NCBI GenBank assembly: GCA_000492175.2
Contig: CP097573.1
Coordinates: forward strand, 1,860,001 to 1,924,000
Length of the DNA: 64,000 nt
Source of the DNA: Firmicutes bacterium ASF500
Lineage (GTDB): Bacteria > Bacillota > Clostridia > Oscillospirales > Oscillospiraceae
Reading direction: 5' to 3'
Part shown: piece after piece, positions 63,325-64,000 of the stretch
Layout of the letters: each line of letters starts with the position of its first letter
Numbering within the stretch: the first letter of the stretch is position 1
Notes under the pieces: model-generated
Told to the model about the DNA's origin: nothing
The model's database searches: none
The model's input: the letters and a program-made list of their open reading frames with translations, nothing else
Program-made: the position numbers and the translations under genes

Positions 63325-64000
63325 ATGAAAAATTATTCAGAAGACGCCAGCCGCCTCTACCACATTCAGGTGGCTCCGGGGGAGGTGGGGCGCTATGTTA
63401 TCCTCCCCGGCGACCCCAAGCGGTCGGAGAAAATTGCCCAGTACTTTGACAGTCCGGCCCTGGTGGCCGACAACCGGGAGTATGTGACCTACACCGGCAC
63501 CCTGGACGGGGTGAAGGTCAGCGTCACCTCCACCGGCATCGGCGGGCCCTCGGCCTCCATCGCTATGGAGGAGCTGGTCCGCTGCGGAGCGGACACCTTC
63601 GTCCGTATCGGCACCTGCGGCGGGATGCAGACCCCGGTGAAGAGCGGCGACATCGTGGTAGCTACCGGGGCCATCCGCATGGAGGGCACCAGCCGGGAGT
63701 ACGCCCCCATCGAGTTCCCCGCCGTGGCCGACCTGGAGGTCACCAACGCCCTGGCGGCGGCGGCCCGGGAGAAGGGTCTCCCCTTCCACACCGGCGTGGT
63801 CCAGTGCAAGGACTCCTTCTACGGCCAGCACGAGCCGGAGGTCAAGCCGGTGAGCTATGAGCTGCTCAACAAGTGGGAGGCCTGGAAGCGTCTGGGCTGT
63901 CTGGCCTCCGAGATGGAGTCGGCGGCGCTGTTCGTGGTCGCCAGCGCCCTGAAGGTGCGGTGCGGCTCCTGCTTTATGGTGGTAGCCAACCAAGAGCGGG
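63325..64000 (+). CDS. udp: Uridine phosphorylase-like enzyme, 3' end outside the window
   Basis: 225 residues seen, open at the window edge. Nucleoside phosphorylase family [48 protein letters not shown] and [13 protein letters not shown]. This pattern fits uridine phosphorylase better than DeoD. It would cleave imported nucleosides to base and (deoxy)ribose 1-phosphate. AAAGGGCGG precedes ATG 63325, 20 bp after the permease gene, so it belongs to the uptake operon. Confidence 0.88.
   Translation, partial: MKNYSEDASRLYHIQVAPGEVGRYVILPGDPKRSEKIAQYFDSPALVADNREYVTYTGTLDGVKVSVTSTGIGGPSASIAMEELVRCGADTFVRIGTCGGMQTPVKSGDIVVATGAIRMEGTSREYAPIEFPAVADLEVTNALAAAAREKGLPFHTGVVQCKDSFYGQHEPEVKPVSYELLNKWEAWKRLGCLASEMESAALFVVASALKVRCGSCFMVVANQER

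Overview
The window is about 60% G+C, and almost every gene has a strong GGAGG-type ribosome binding site. It carries spoIID, rny, an rpsF-ssb-rpsR operon, an archaeal-type proS and a BmpA-type nucleoside transporter. Together these suggest a spore-forming, gut-type Clostridia genome of the Oscillospiraceae kind (Flavonifractor/Lawsonibacter-like). That placement is inference from gene content; no rRNA or tRNA gene was seen to confirm it.

Layout. 1-3.3 kb: a Ser/Thr kinase and two paralogous zinc-ribbon/beta-helix membrane proteins, the second broken by an in-frame amber codon. 3.7-6.1 kb: citrate lyase accessory genes citC and citXG, without the lyase subunits. 6.3-8.5 kb (minus): two genes of the histidine/phenylalanine ammonia-lyase superfamily that look like complementary halves of one enzyme. 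8.7-13.5 kb: a SorC/LsrR-type regulator, DhaL, DhaK, an LsrF-like aldolase/thiolase, a DUF1097-like membrane protein and a VOC protein, probably a phospho-ketose catabolic module. 13.6-15.5 kb: IS1182-like copy 1 (frameshifted) running into an S-layer-homology remnant. 15.6-21.5 kb: an ABC-2 exporter operon with a zinc-ribbon membrane protein and an M16 peptidase. 21.5-31 kb: small regulators and membrane proteins, CBS protein, TrmO, a membrane-tethered MerR regulator with two small proteins sharing its C-terminal tail, an ECF sigma/DUF4179 pair, TetR and a PutP-type symporter.

31-37.8 kb: a 31-residue membrane peptide gene, three XRE regulators, gapA, an orphan histidine kinase, rpsF-ssb-rpsR and a MATE exporter. 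37.9-42.9 kb: IS1182-like copy 2 between two exact 33-bp hairpin repeats, a MITE-like element, and a BceAB-type ABC transporter preceded by a 49-residue peptide gene. 43-51 kb: rny, spoIID, two Uma2-family genes, proS, and a LysR regulator divergent from a D-2-hydroxyacid dehydrogenase. 51-57 kb: a membrane protein, then a minus-strand six-gene operon that looks like a polyprenyl-phosphate-pentose pathway for envelope glycan modification (GT-C transferase, DPPR-synthase-like UbiA protein, acyltransferase, HAD phosphatase, two EamA/SMR-type subunits). 57-64 kb: a 37-residue peptide gene, a YgjV-like protein, and a nucleoside uptake operon (BmpA lipoprotein, ABC ATPase, two permeases) ending in a uridine-phosphorylase-like gene cut by the window edge.

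Intergenic DNA is rich in repeats: a 130-bp element with terminal inverted repeats (three copies), a family of TGTAGGGGCG palindromes that in places supply the stop codons of adjacent genes, and a 0.3-kb multi-hairpin element. Many long antisense reading frames are shadows of GC-rich genes and are left out. The most unusual items are the split ammonia-lyase pair lacking the usual MIO triad, the SorC-DhaLK-LsrF module, the shared C-terminal tail of the MerR trio, the envelope pentose cluster, and the hairpin-flanked insertion sequences.
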